34,177 nucleotides of DNA from Cytophagales bacterium (GCA_013298865.1 JAAFJL010000041.1:1-34177); one strand, 5' to 3'; numbered from the stretch's first letter, positions 1-9,016 are shown. The notes: a model not told the origin generated them from the sequence alone. Program-made: numbers and translations.

Positions 1-1560
1 TGCCAAAGCATAAATATCTGGAATGACCGAAGTTTGCTTTTTGATGACTTCTGGATAAACCGATTCTACCTGTTGAGCAATGACTTTTTTGAAGTTCTGA
101 TTGCCCCAAGTTGCCACGTCTTTCATACGATAATTGGTGATTTCGATTTTTTTGAGAAGGGCTAAATCCTCGGAGTTGTTGGAGAGAGAGAAATCTTTTT
201 TGATGCGATTGTCGGAAGCTGTCACAGATAATGCAGCCCCAATATAAAGTCCAGACACAATGCCGTGGGTTGCATAAATTGAGTTATTAGAACCTGAAGT
301 TGAGCTTGCTGCCAAGGTTGTATTGCCAGGATTAAAGAAACTTGACGTTCCATTTGAAGTACCATTAAAACCATTCACAAATAACTTTGCTAAAGGTTGA
401 GAAGGGAAAGAGGAAACACCTATCGCAACATTTTCTTTGAGAATTACATTACCATCTGCAAAAAGGGCACAATTATTAATATTACCTCCTGTTAGTGCAG
501 AAGTATAAATCCCAATATTTAATCCTCCGCCAGCCGCTGCAAAATACCCAGCATAATTTGAGGCTGAATTATTACTGGCATTACTTGAGGCATAACCAAT
601 TACCCCATAATTTGATTGAACACCAGTCGGGGAAGTGTTATTTGCCTCGCTCTTCAACCCTATACTAATACCATTTTGATTTGTATTTGTTACAATATCA
701 CGACTGCCATAGGCATCTCCAAAACCTGATTGAGTGACAGAATTGTAAGACCCATACACATTATTGACAAAATTATTATTTTGATAACCCATCAAACCAA
801 TGTTATTGAGACCTGATTTCTCCGTTGTTCCAAGTACTCCAATATTACTTTTTGTACTTGAGGCATTTGCTCCAAAACCAGCAACTCCTATTGCATCAAA
901 ATTGTCTCCTGCGGTGGCGTGTGAGCCTGTAACGGCAATACCAATTTTTAATGGACTGATATAATTACCAAAACCCGTCTGAGCTCCACCTGTCTGAAAA
1001 ATATCTACACGAGCAACTGGTGCAGCAAAATTGATTCCTAATCGTCCTAAACCGCCGAACGCAGGCATAATGGCGTGGTTTGAATTGGAGTACCAAATAG
1101 AAGTACCCGTGGTAGCTGCCCCTGATTGAAAAAATGACATACCACCGCCTGAAGAATTACCGATGGCAATATCATTTCCACTAAATGCGGGTGAAGTTGT
1201 AGAACCAATTTGTAATTTATTTAGTGGAGCACCATTACCAATACCAACATTTCCAATATTTAATGAATAAAGATCATTCCCTGAGCGTTCCCATTCATTT
1301 CCTAAAGAAGACCAAGTAAATCCATTATAAGATTGTACTTGAGATAAATCTGTGTCGTAAACAATTAATCCAACGGGTTTTGGAGAAATATTACCTTTTT
1401 GGGCGGTTGTCATTCGAGGAATCAAAAGTCCCTTTGTTGTACTACTAATATCCAACATTGCCGATGAATTTGGAGCAGCCCCAGTTGAATTAACACCCAT
1501 TTGGGCATTGATTTCTGAGATAAAAAGTAAAATTGCGAGAAAAAGTAAGTGTTTTTTCAT
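1..1560 (-). CDS. Secreted protein with C-terminal peptidase_S74 (intramolecular chaperone) domain, partial
   Basis: The reading frame is open from the ATG at 1558-1560 to the left edge, so the C-terminus lies outside the window; 520 codons are visible. Residues 1-20 form a clear signal peptide ending INAQ. A Bacteroidota-type head follows (MLDISSTTKGLLIPRMT), then a long Gly/Ser/Asn-rich middle part with repeated G-x-G-N phrases, as in tail-fibre-like stalks. From about residue 445 the sequence has the S74 start motif SDNRIKKDF. By analogy with the phage endosialidase chaperone, Ser449 and Lys454 would be the self-cleavage dyad. Family knowledge says such domains guide trimerisation and are then cut off. 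A surface fibre or adhesin is the likely role, but its ligand is unknown. The LytTR gene just upstream could control it. Confidence 0.85.
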   Translation of the reverse strand, partial: MKKHLLFLAILLFISEINAQMGVNSTGAAPNSSAMLDISSTTKGLLIPRMTTAQKGNISPKPVGLIVYDTDLSQVQSYNGFTWSSLGNEWERSGNDLYSLNIGNVGIGNGAPLNKLQIGSTTSPAFSGNDIAIGNSSGGGMSFFQSGAATTGTSIWYSNSNHAIMPAFGGLGRLGINFAAPVARVDIFQTGGAQTGFGNYISPLKIGIAVTGSHATAGDNFDAIGVAGFGANASSTKSNIGVLGTTEKSGLNNIGLMGYQNNNFVNNVYGSYNSVTQSGFGDAYGSRDIVTNTNQNGISIGLKSEANNTSPTGVQSNYGVIGYASSNASNNSASNYAGYFAAAGGGLNIGIYTSALTGGNINNCALFADGNVILKENVAIGVSSFPSQPLAKLFVNGFNGTSNGTSSFFNPGNTTLAASSTSGSNNSIYATHGIVSGLYIGAALSVTASDNRIKKDFSLSNNSEDLALLKKIEITNYRMKDVATWGNQNFKKVIAQQVESVYPEVIKKQTSVIPDIYALA

Positions 1561-1630
1561 GGGTTGGATTTGAGATAAAATAACAAGACAAAAAATAGTA
1601 CAATATGCTAATAATCAGATACTTAAATTT

Positions 1631-1993
1631 CTAATTACACAAAAAATTATTTGTTAGCAGATGACAATTCAGGTTGCTGTGTCTTCTTCTTGAAACACTG
1701 GCTTCAAGATTATTGACCAAATGAAGTTTGGAAGCCTCTTTGTCGTAGCCAACAATAAAAGCTGGGTTGACTAAAAAAGCACGGTGGCAACGGATAAAAG
1801 ATTCATCGGTCATTTGCTCTTCAAAATGACTGAGTGTACGGGCATACATTTTCTTTTTTCCGTTTTGAAGATGAAAAAGCGTATAATTATTATGTCCTTC
1901 CATCATGACAATATTATACGTAGCGATTCTGATTTTCTGTTTGTGATTGACAGTCAGAAAGTTGAATGGAGTTAGTTCGGGAATGTTATTCAT
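1631..1993 (-). CDS. Stand-alone LytTR-type DNA-binding protein
   Basis: This 120-residue protein is almost entirely one LytTR DNA-binding domain. Residues 30-110 carry the family pattern: 'MMEGHNNYTLFHLQNG', then 'RTLSHFEEQM', then 'FIRCHRAFLVNP'. There is no receiver domain and no membrane segment, so any signal would have to reach it another way. The family binds DNA through a beta-sheet fold and usually activates transcription. It is transcribed toward the S74 surface-protein gene with a 70-base gap, so it is a candidate local regulator of that gene; this is an inference from position. The start is the first ATG, placed directly after a 17-bp inverted repeat that surrounds its probable promoter. 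Confidence 0.85.
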   Translation of the reverse strand: MNNIPELTPFNFLTVNHKQKIRIATYNIVMMEGHNNYTLFHLQNGKKKMYARTLSHFEEQMTDESFIRCHRAFLVNPAFIVGYDKEASKLHLVNNLEASVSRRRHSNLNCHLLTNNFLCN

Positions 1994-2064
1994 TTTTTTG
2001 AGGTTTCCTATTTGGTAGGAATTTTAGACAATACAAAGCTAAAGCCAAGGAAACCTCAAAAAAA
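1993..2064 (-). promoter_or_regulatory. Inverted repeat around the promoter of the LytTR gene
   Basis: Arms at 1993-2009 and 2048-2064 are perfect 17-bp inverted complements (core GAGGTTTCCT) separated by 38 bases. On the minus strand a TAGCTTTG at 2034-2041 matches the Bacteroidota -7 consensus TAnnTTTG and lies between the arms. If it is the promoter, transcription would begin near 2027 and only one arm would be transcribed, which favours a DNA operator over an RNA hairpin. A second small palindrome (TTCCTA/TAGGAA, 2005-2021) lies inside. Confidence 0.5.
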
Positions 2065-2180
2065 TAACCTTTTACACCCAAAAAGATAAGAGAATTGCGT
2101 CATTCATACGGAATTGCATTTTTTCATAGAAAAACATTACCGCTTACTAAGTAAGTCGTAACCCTTTATACACATTCACA

Positions 2181-2213
2181 AAAAAACCACGCTTGTGGGC
2201 GTGGCTCGTGGTT
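2181..2213 (-). terminator. Rho-independent terminator of the response-regulator gene
   Basis: Read on the minus strand, a 6-bp GC-rich stem (CCACGC / GCGTGG, six-base loop) is followed directly by six T. It lies 36 bases past the stop codon of the LuxR-type response regulator. An alternative longer pairing (AACCACG/CGTGGTT) uses the same bases. Confidence 0.7.
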
Positions 2214-2248
2214 CGGTGAGGTAATTCAGGAATGGGATTTTTATGGTT

Positions 2249-2881
2249 TTAGTTACTAAGTAATTTTTCTTGTATTGCTTTTGCCACTGCTTCCGTACCA
2301 CATTGTACTTGAAGTTTGTGATAGATATTTTTGAGATGTCGCCGAACTGTTTCAATAGAAATACTGCATTCAATCCCAATCATTCTGTACGAAAACCCTT
2401 TTGTGAGAAACTCTAAAATCTCTTTTTCTCTTTCTGTTAAATGATAATTGTTCAAAGGTTTTTCTACTTTTCTGAAAGTCTGCAAAACCCTCGTGGCGAT
2501 GCCCGAAGACATAGGAGCCCCACCAGCAAGTACTTCTTTTATGGCATTGAAAAGTGATGAAGAAGCGTCTTTTTTAAGAATATAACCGTCTGCCCCATGA
2601 GCCAAACACGTGAACAGTCGGTCGTCGTCGTCAAAGACGGTGTGCATGATAATTTTGATATTGGGAAATACTTTTTTAACTGCTTTTACTCCTTCAATTC
2701 CATCGTGTTCGGGCATATCAATATCCATAATAATCACATCTGGTTGGTCGATAATGACTTTATTCAGAATATCATGCGTGTTTCGATATTTGCCTTTCAC
2801 CGTAAATTCATCTGAACTACCAATGAGCATTTCAATCAAATCACGAAGTTTATCATTGTCTTCAAAAATAGAAACTATCAT
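2249..2881 (-). CDS. NarL/FixJ-type response regulator
   Basis: A 210-residue two-component response regulator. Residues 1-120 are a receiver domain: acidic pocket EDND near residue 8, phospho-acceptor Asp53 in IIMDIDMP, switch threonine in 'HTVFDDDD', and the Lys of GYILKKDA. The C-terminal 65 residues are a LuxR-type helix-turn-helix beginning LTEREKEILEFLTKG. A longer in-frame start exists at 2932, but the ATG at 2879-2881 begins exactly at the conserved receiver strand (MIVSIFEDND), so I prefer it. It lies 160 bases downstream of the sensor kinase gene on the same strand and is its obvious partner. A terminator follows at 2181-2213. Target genes cannot be read from the sequence. Confidence 0.92.
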   Translation of the reverse strand: MIVSIFEDNDKLRDLIEMLIGSSDEFTVKGKYRNTHDILNKVIIDQPDVIIMDIDMPEHDGIEGVKAVKKVFPNIKIIMHTVFDDDDRLFTCLAHGADGYILKKDASSSLFNAIKEVLAGGAPMSSGIATRVLQTFRKVEKPLNNYHLTEREKEILEFLTKGFSYRMIGIECSISIETVRRHLKNIYHKLQVQCGTEAVAKAIQEKLLSN

Positions 2882-3041
2882 AGTGAAATTGATAAATTTT
2901 AGGTTAATAAGTTTATAAGTAATGAGCGGCAATAAACTGACTACAAGATATTTAAACTCATTACAAAGGAAGTGAATAGTTTACGCTAAAAAAATAACCC
3001 TTTTGTGTGATGTTATAGCATGGAATTGTGCGGTGCTACAA

Positions 3042-6020
3042 TCAAATCAAAAAATCCAATTCAACTTTTGTGCCTTCTCCGATTTTTGAATCTATCCGAA
3101 AATTTCCTTTCAATTTCAATGCTCTGTTTTTCATATTCATGATTCCGTTGCGGCTTGAGGTCTTCGTGGTATCAAAACCAACGCCATTGTCGGCAATGTG
3201 TAGTTTGAACCTTCTATTTTCCATATTCATTTCTATCCGAACTTTCGTACATTGGGCGTACTTGAGGAGGTTATTGATAGCTTCTTTAAAAATCAAATAC
3301 ACATCCCGTCTTTCTTCCATTGATAATTTGATGGCTTCTGTATTTTCAGGTGTAATTATCTGATAATCAATACCTTTTGCATCAAAAAGTTCCGCAGCAT
3401 GGCGGCTCATTCGGGCAACAACATTACTTAATTCATCATTTTTGGGGTTGATACTCCAGACAATATCATCAATGGCATTACCTACCGTGAGGGCATCGTC
3501 TGTGATTCTCCCGAGCAAAGCATTGGCAGGATGGCTTTCCTCTACTTGTTGTTTGGCAATAGTACTCAGGATTCCGATACCGCTCAAAGTTGCCCCAATT
3601 TCATCATGCAAATCCGTAGAAATTCGATTTCTGACTGCTTGCATCGCTAATAATTGATTGATTCTGTACCGATAAAAAGCATACGCCAAACCAACCAACA
3701 AAGCAAAAACTAATAACCGAAACCACCAAGTTCGCCAAAATGGAGTTTCAATATTGATTTTTAATGATTTTTCGGAAGCAACAGTACCATTATCCGACAA
3801 AGCTCTAAATTTAAAATCATACTCGCCTTCGGGGACATTAGAAAAATGAACATTTGCTGGATTTTTAGTCGTAATCCATTCATTATCATACCCTTGTAAT
3901 TTATATTGTAGTTTTACACCTTCGGGTTTTGCGTAATCAATACCAAGAAAATCAAGCGAGAATGAACTTTCATCAGACTTCAAATCAATCAAAGAACTTT
4001 CCCCGATGTACGTCTTAGTCCCAATAGATTTTTCATTCACTTTAATATCTGTAATATACATTTTGGGAGCTACCACAGAACTATATTTCTTGGGGTCAAT
4101 TACCGTTGCTCCGTCTGTACCAGTAAACATCATCCGTCCATCTGGCAAATAGGGTTGGATATACCAATCATATTCGCTGGAAGTCGCTCCGTCTTTCTGA
4201 GAAAAATTTTTAAATTCTTTTGATTGATGATTGTAAAAAGAAATTCCTCGGTTGGTTATCAACCAAAAATCTCCGTTTTTTTGGGGGAGCATCGTCGTTA
4301 CAGAATTGTCGGGCAAACCTTTGGCTTCGTCCCAAACATCATATTTATGGGTATGGGTATCGAATCGTAAAAGTCCTTTATTTGAACAAAACCATACTTT
4401 ATTAGCATTCCAAATGTCGTTGGTTACATTAAAAATACTGGCATTAATCTTTGGTTTAGGCTCTAAAATCCATGTGTCCTTCACTTTTTTGGCTATATTA
4501 AAATTACTCCACCATTTACATGAAATAAATAATTGCTGACTGGTTTTATCGAAATGGACAAGGTTAATTATCTCAAAATCAGGACTTTTCAAGTCTTCAA
4601 TAAGTTGAATGGTGTATTGATTACCGTTTCTTTTCAGGCTATACAAACCTTTATCATTTGCCAAAACAAATTCATTCGGAGAGACCTCTGTCATTGACCT
4701 AAATTGTTCTCTAAATCTAATTCCAGGGTTTACTCTAATTACTTGTTTTTCAACGAAATCTTCATCTAAAATGGCAATGTTACCGTATTGGCAGGCATAC
4801 AGAATATTATCTGAACTACGCATAATGAAAGCAACCCCAGTTTTATCCTTCCCACTTTCTAAAATATTTCCTTCAAAATCTAAGAAGAAAGTTTGCCCTT
4901 GTTGAAGTTTTATATAAATTTTATTTTTACTGATAAAAGAATAATTGACGTCATTTTCTTCTACATCATATTCTTTGGCATCCTCTTTTCTGAGCCACTG
5001 GTGCGTGTTAGAGGCATTCAGATTGGTAAAATCAATGCCTGCACCTAAGATATTGACAAATAGATTTTGATTTTTATCAATGACTAAATCCTCTGCCCAA
5101 TTGGATTGAAGACTCTGAGGATTAGTAGCAACGTATTTTAACTGTTGAATAAATTTTGAGGTTTTAGTATCAAAAATCAGGACACCAAATTTGTTTGAAC
5201 CAATAAATAACTGCGAAGAATTAGGGCGAAAAGCTACCGTTGTGAGAAAGGTAAGCTGTTGGTCTTGGAAAGTTCCAAAAGATTGAAATTGCTGGTTATT
5301 GAAGTTGAATTTTATCAGACCATTCCTGTGATTAGTCAGCCAAACCAAGGAATCATTTTCAACAAAAAAGTACCTCGACAAATTAATGGGAGGTTGTTTT
5401 TTGCCATCAAAAAATGTTTGTAATCCTGTTTCTTTGTCATTTTTCAGAGACAGAATATTTAGCCCAGATTGAGACGTTGTGTAGAATACTTGTTTAACTT
5501 GCTGAAAAGGAACGTTACTAACTTTGGCAAAATCTACAATTCTACGAGAAATCCTTTTGATTTTTTTTTCTTTGGGTTGATAAACGATAATCCCCTCCCC
5601 TATCACAATAAGCCATATCCTATTCTGATTATCAATATAAAAAGGAATGTACGAATGAGGTTTACCATCATTCATACAATCAATTTCTTCAAAAGAATCT
5701 GTCTGCCTAAAATAATGATTAAGTCCAGATTCAGAAGAAGCCCATATATCTCCCTGTTGGTCTTCAATTAAATGATTGAAGTTCAGTCCTTTAATAGAAG
5801 AATTGTAGGGTTTGTAGTTGCGACAGTTCGAGCCGTCAAAACGATTCAAGCCATTGAAAGTACCAATCCATAAAAAACTTTTGGTATCCGCAAGAATCGA
5901 AAAAGCATTATTATTGGAAAGTCCTCCTTCTCGGTTGAGATGATTAAAAGAAAGATTCAAACTTTGGGCATTGACCCAATGAACCCAGCAGATAAAAATG
6001 AGCGTAAGTGTTTGTTTCAA
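3042..6020 (-). CDS. Hybrid-type periplasmic beta-propeller sensor histidine kinase (HisKA_3)
   Basis: A 992-residue membrane sensor kinase. Residues 1-18 are a signal peptide ending VNAQ. A long periplasmic part follows with two-component-regulator propeller repeats (such as NAFSILADTKSFLWIGTFNG), then a Y_Y_Y domain around 690-755 (LQYKLQGYDNEW). A single membrane helix lies at about 765-785. The cytoplasmic part has a HisKA_3 dimerisation helix with phospho-acceptor His805 in DLHDEIGATLSG, and a HATPase_c domain with N-box EAINNLLKYA and G-box DNGVGF (Asp944) near the C-terminus. There is no receiver or AraC domain, so it needs a separate partner; the LuxR-type regulator downstream fits, since HisKA_3 kinases normally pair with that class. 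The ligand is unknown. Confidence 0.93.
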   Translation of the reverse strand: MKQTLTLIFICWVHWVNAQSLNLSFNHLNREGGLSNNNAFSILADTKSFLWIGTFNGLNRFDGSNCRNYKPYNSSIKGLNFNHLIEDQQGDIWASSESGLNHYFRQTDSFEEIDCMNDGKPHSYIPFYIDNQNRIWLIVIGEGIIVYQPKEKKIKRISRRIVDFAKVSNVPFQQVKQVFYTTSQSGLNILSLKNDKETGLQTFFDGKKQPPINLSRYFFVENDSLVWLTNHRNGLIKFNFNNQQFQSFGTFQDQQLTFLTTVAFRPNSSQLFIGSNKFGVLIFDTKTSKFIQQLKYVATNPQSLQSNWAEDLVIDKNQNLFVNILGAGIDFTNLNASNTHQWLRKEDAKEYDVEENDVNYSFISKNKIYIKLQQGQTFFLDFEGNILESGKDKTGVAFIMRSSDNILYACQYGNIAILDEDFVEKQVIRVNPGIRFREQFRSMTEVSPNEFVLANDKGLYSLKRNGNQYTIQLIEDLKSPDFEIINLVHFDKTSQQLFISCKWWSNFNIAKKVKDTWILEPKPKINASIFNVTNDIWNANKVWFCSNKGLLRFDTHTHKYDVWDEAKGLPDNSVTTMLPQKNGDFWLITNRGISFYNHQSKEFKNFSQKDGATSSEYDWYIQPYLPDGRMMFTGTDGATVIDPKKYSSVVAPKMYITDIKVNEKSIGTKTYIGESSLIDLKSDESSFSLDFLGIDYAKPEGVKLQYKLQGYDNEWITTKNPANVHFSNVPEGEYDFKFRALSDNGTVASEKSLKINIETPFWRTWWFRLLVFALLVGLAYAFYRYRINQLLAMQAVRNRISTDLHDEIGATLSGIGILSTIAKQQVEESHPANALLGRITDDALTVGNAIDDIVWSINPKNDELSNVVARMSRHAAELFDAKGIDYQIITPENTEAIKLSMEERRDVYLIFKEAINNLLKYAQCTKVRIEMNMENRRFKLHIADNGVGFDTTKTSSRNGIMNMKNRALKLKGNFRIDSKIGEGTKVELDFLI

Positions 6021-6075
6021 GGGAGATAATGTTTTGAGCTATCAATTTAGCAAAATTCAGTTTCAAGTAAGCATT

Positions 6076-6939
6076 TTACCCCAAAATCTCAATTAGATTC
6101 TCACGAATAGTTTTAGTAATTCTGTCCAATGGTAAATCATTTGCATCTACACCAAAGGGATTTTCTACTTCCTCCGCTATTACTTCAAGCCCTGCAAAAG
6201 CATAAAAAACTAAAGTAACTATAAGTACCGCCCAATAGCCAAAATCAAGTACAAAACCAATGGGCATCGTGAAGATATACAAGAAAATAACCTTCTTTAA
6301 GAATAAACTGTAAGAATACGGAATGGGTGTATTTTTAATTCTTTCGCAAGCTCCAATATTGTCAGTAAACGACATTAGTTCTGGATTCAGAAATAAAACT
6401 TGCTCGTCTGTTAAGACTCCATTTAATTTTAACTCATTGATTTTCAGATAGATAATTTTCATTATCTGATTAGGAAAGTGTTTCATTTTCCCAAAATCTT
6501 CTCGTTTATAGTTTTGAGTTTCTTCCAAATGTTCTACGTGTACATGACCCCGAAGGTGTTCTTTTGATGCCAAAACATAGTTAGCAATCAAAATTCTAAA
6601 CTCTTTTTTATCAGATTCTGATGAAAGTAATGCGTTAAGTTTTAGGGCAAAATTCCTCGAATTATTGACAAAACTTCCCCAAATTTTTCTTCCCTCCCAC
6701 CAACGGTCGTAAGCAGTATTTGTCCGAAAAACCAATAACAACGACAAGATAAAACCTACCAAAGAATGCACAACGGTAGTAGTTTTGAAATGTGCGTGAA
6801 AAACATCATTTTCGAGATAGGCGATAAAAGCTGTATAAAGGGCAACACCTGCCATTGCTGGAATCAGCATTCTGAAAGTATCCGATTTGTGGAACATGAA
6901 AATTAATTTCCACCACGTTTTAGGGTTATAATCTACCAT
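6076..6939 (-). CDS. Bestrophin-family channel protein (UPF0187)
   Basis: A 287-residue integral membrane protein of the bacterial bestrophin family, which forms pentameric anion or cation channels in the inner membrane. Family signatures visible are the N-terminal WWKLIFMFHKSDTFRML, the strongly conserved FRTNTAYDRWWEGRK with the following 'WGSFVNNSRNFA', and the C-terminal EEVENPFGVDANDLPLDR. Four hydrophobic segments can be seen (about 20-42, 52-70, 215-235, 235-250). Length is normal for bacterial members. It stands between the acyl-CoA dehydrogenase (whose terminator lies just upstream) and the sensor kinase, and is probably transcribed alone. Ion selectivity cannot be judged from sequence. 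Confidence 0.88.
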   Translation of the reverse strand: MVDYNPKTWWKLIFMFHKSDTFRMLIPAMAGVALYTAFIAYLENDVFHAHFKTTTVVHSLVGFILSLLLVFRTNTAYDRWWEGRKIWGSFVNNSRNFALKLNALLSSESDKKEFRILIANYVLASKEHLRGHVHVEHLEETQNYKREDFGKMKHFPNQIMKIIYLKINELKLNGVLTDEQVLFLNPELMSFTDNIGACERIKNTPIPYSYSLFLKKVIFLYIFTMPIGFVLDFGYWAVLIVTLVFYAFAGLEVIAEEVENPFGVDANDLPLDRITKTIRENLIEILG

Positions 6940-6970
6940 GAAGTATTTGTAAAATGAAAATCAAAACTAC

Positions 6971-7001
6971 AAAAAAATCCCCACCAAATGGTAGGGATTT
7001 T
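6971..7001 (-). terminator. Rho-independent terminator after the acyl-CoA dehydrogenase gene
   Basis: On the minus strand a 10-bp stem (arms 6990-6999 and 6976-6985, one G-T pair, four-base loop) is followed by a run of seven T at 6971-6977. It lies about 40 bases past the dehydrogenase stop codon and separates it from the bestrophin gene. Confidence 0.8.
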
Positions 7002-7039
7002 GTATTCATGATGAAATGTAATCTATATTCTGATAAATC

Positions 7040-8854
7040 TTACTGCAAAGCAGGTTCCATTGCTTTTGCAATTGTAAGTACCTCTGTATCAGTCAATCTT
7101 GCAGAAAGACTCAAAGTTTTTACTAATTCATAATGGAAATAGAATTTCATTGTATGTACTTTTGATTCATAAAATGCCAATTCTTCTCCTTCAAAACTGT
7201 TCGTTACCAAAGCTGTTTTTGCAACAACACCTTGTTTCAACCAGCACCAAGCAACTGACACAATTCCGAAGAAATCCATGTACAAATTAGCATCCGAAAG
7301 GAATACTTCGTTGTCACCTTTGGCGGCAATGCCTAACAAGTGCATTGTTACTTTCTGGAGGCGACCCAATTCTTTTTCTAATTTCTCGGCATAAGGTACT
7401 AATTCGTCGTGCGTTTTAGCTTCCGAGATAGTTTCCATGATTTTAGCAAACAATAACTGAGGTGCTTTTCCGCCATTGGCAGTAATACCACGCCCCAACA
7501 AAGTAAGCGAGTGGATTCCTGTTGTACCTTCGTAGATAGACATAATCCGTACGTCACGAGCCATTTGTTCCAAAGGAAAATCTTCGGTATAACCATATCC
7601 TCCGAAAACCTGAAGACCTTCATTGACTGACCTAATTCCCATTTCGGCAGGATACGTCTTGGCAACGGTTGTCATCAAATCCAACATTAATTGGTATGGT
7701 TTTGCTTCCTCAGAACCTTCTCCGAGTGCATGAATCATATCTTGCCAGTAATGACATTCAAACAAAAGACCCATACAGCCTTCTACTAATGCCTTCTGTG
7801 TCAATAACATACGCTTTACATCTGGGTGATTGATGATAAACGTTTGTCCTTCTTCTAAACTTTTATTATTCAAACGTCTTCCTTGTGGACGCTCTTTTGC
7901 ATATTCCAAAGAAGCATAATAAGCAGCCGAAGCAATGTATGTTCCGCCCATACCAACGCCCAAACGAGCTTCGTTCATCATTTGGAACATATATTTCAAA
8001 CCTTGATTCGGTTCTCCTACCAAGTAACCCACAGAATTGTCTTTGTCACCAAACGTCAAGTGCATCGCTGGCGTAGCTTTCTGTCCCATTTTGTGGTAAA
8101 TTCCAGTAGAAATTACATCGTTATCTACTGTATATGAACCATTGGCATCTACACGGAATTTAGGAACTACAAGTAATGAGATTCCTTTTGTTCCGAGTGG
8201 AGCACCGTCAATTCTTGCCAAAACTAAGTGAACAATATTATCTGTAATGTCATGGTCACCAGCAGAAATAAATACCTTTTGTCCTTTTATTTTGAAAGAA
8301 CCATCCGCTTGTGGGCTTGCAGTTGTTACAACGTCTGTTAGGGAACTACCAGCTTGTGGTTCTGTCAGACACATTGTACCTGTCCATTCACCAGACATCA
8401 TTTTATCGGCGAATTTTTCTTTTAACTCAGGTGTGCCAAAAGAAGTTATTAAATGAGCCGAACCAGCCGTCAATCCTGCGAACATAATCATAGAATTATT
8501 GGCAGAACCATGAATAAATTCGGTACACGCACCTACAACACCTGGCATTTGTTGCCCGCCATGCACGTAAGGAAACGTTGCACCAATCATACCTGCTTGT
8601 CCCATTGCCTTCACATATTCTTTCACCGCAGGATGCACTTTTACTTGTCCGTTCACTAATTCAGGTTGGTTTCTATCACCAGAAACATAAGCTGGACGTA
8701 AGATTTTATCAGCAATTTCTTCTGCTGTATCCAAAACCATATCAAACATATCAGGCGTATAGTCCTGATAATGAGGATACTGAGTCAGTTCTGCAACTGG
8801 CAGAACTTCTTTAATCATGAAGTCGAGGTTTCGACGTGAATATTGTTTAGCCAT
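7040..8854 (-). CDS. Acyl-CoA dehydrogenase, long DmdC-like form
   Basis: A 604-residue FAD flavoenzyme that would introduce a 2,3 double bond into an acyl-CoA, passing electrons to ETF. Visible family features are the FAD/substrate loop MCLTEPQAGSSL, 'GQKVFISAGDHD', and the C-terminal FGGYGYTEDFPLEQMARDVR followed by IYEGTTGI with catalytic Glu442. The extra ~150 C-terminal residues match the longer class that includes 3-methylmercaptopropionyl-CoA dehydrogenase, so the chain length of its substrate is uncertain. An ATG at 8899 would add 15 residues; I chose the ATG at 8854 (MAKQYSRRNLDFM) because the predicted promoter overlaps the longer start. Two matching palindromes upstream suggest repression, plausibly by a fatty-acid-responsive regulator that is not in the window. 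Confidence 0.92.
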   Translation of the reverse strand: MAKQYSRRNLDFMIKEVLPVAELTQYPHYQDYTPDMFDMVLDTAEEIADKILRPAYVSGDRNQPELVNGQVKVHPAVKEYVKAMGQAGMIGATFPYVHGGQQMPGVVGACTEFIHGSANNSMIMFAGLTAGSAHLITSFGTPELKEKFADKMMSGEWTGTMCLTEPQAGSSLTDVVTTASPQADGSFKIKGQKVFISAGDHDITDNIVHLVLARIDGAPLGTKGISLLVVPKFRVDANGSYTVDNDVISTGIYHKMGQKATPAMHLTFGDKDNSVGYLVGEPNQGLKYMFQMMNEARLGVGMGGTYIASAAYYASLEYAKERPQGRRLNNKSLEEGQTFIINHPDVKRMLLTQKALVEGCMGLLFECHYWQDMIHALGEGSEEAKPYQLMLDLMTTVAKTYPAEMGIRSVNEGLQVFGGYGYTEDFPLEQMARDVRIMSIYEGTTGIHSLTLLGRGITANGGKAPQLLFAKIMETISEAKTHDELVPYAEKLEKELGRLQKVTMHLLGIAAKGDNEVFLSDANLYMDFFGIVSVAWCWLKQGVVAKTALVTNSFEGEELAFYESKVHTMKFYFHYELVKTLSLSARLTDTEVLTIAKAMEPALQ

Positions 8855-8896
8855 TACTGTAAATGATTGGTTGCTATTTTTTATAATATTAAACTT

Positions 8897-8929
8897 CAAA
8901 AATATAAAATTGTTATGCGTGCATACAAT
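8897..8929 (-). promoter_or_regulatory. Predicted promoter of the acyl-CoA dehydrogenase gene
   Basis: On the minus strand TATTTTTG at 8897-8904 matches TAnnTTTG, with ATTG at 8926-8929 in the place of the -33 TTTG, spacer 21 bases. Predicted transcription start is near 8890, about 36 bases before the ATG. Palindrome 8914-8925 fills the spacer. Confidence 0.55.
8914..8925. promoter_or_regulatory. Palindromic operator 1, TATGCGTGCATA
   Basis: Matches TATGC-NN-GCATA. It sits between the -33 and -7 elements of the predicted dehydrogenase promoter, the classical place for a repressor. Flanking bases extend the symmetry (AAAATTG / CAATTTT, with one extra base on the left). Confidence 0.6.
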
Positions 8930-8959
8930 TTTATGTAAAAATAATGATAGAAAATTTAT

Positions 8960-8971
8960 TATGCAAGCATA
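8960..8971. promoter_or_regulatory. Palindromic operator 2, TATGCAAGCATA
   Basis: Second copy of TATGC-NN-GCATA, centred 46 bp from the first and lying between the two divergent promoters. It shares TTATGC..GCATAC with copy 1, differing only in the two central bases within that stretch. Confidence 0.6.
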
Positions 8972-9016
8972 CTAATTTAAAAAATTTAGCAAAAAATAAA
9001 AATAATACTCTACAAA

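Noticed and set aside
2597..2918. Two plus-strand open frames across the response regulator
   Set aside because: They are mirror frames of the receiver domain, with implausible composition.
7399..7665. Minus-strand frame inside the acyl-CoA dehydrogenase
   Set aside because: It is a shifted frame of a well conserved part of the dehydrogenase; no sign of a frameshift.
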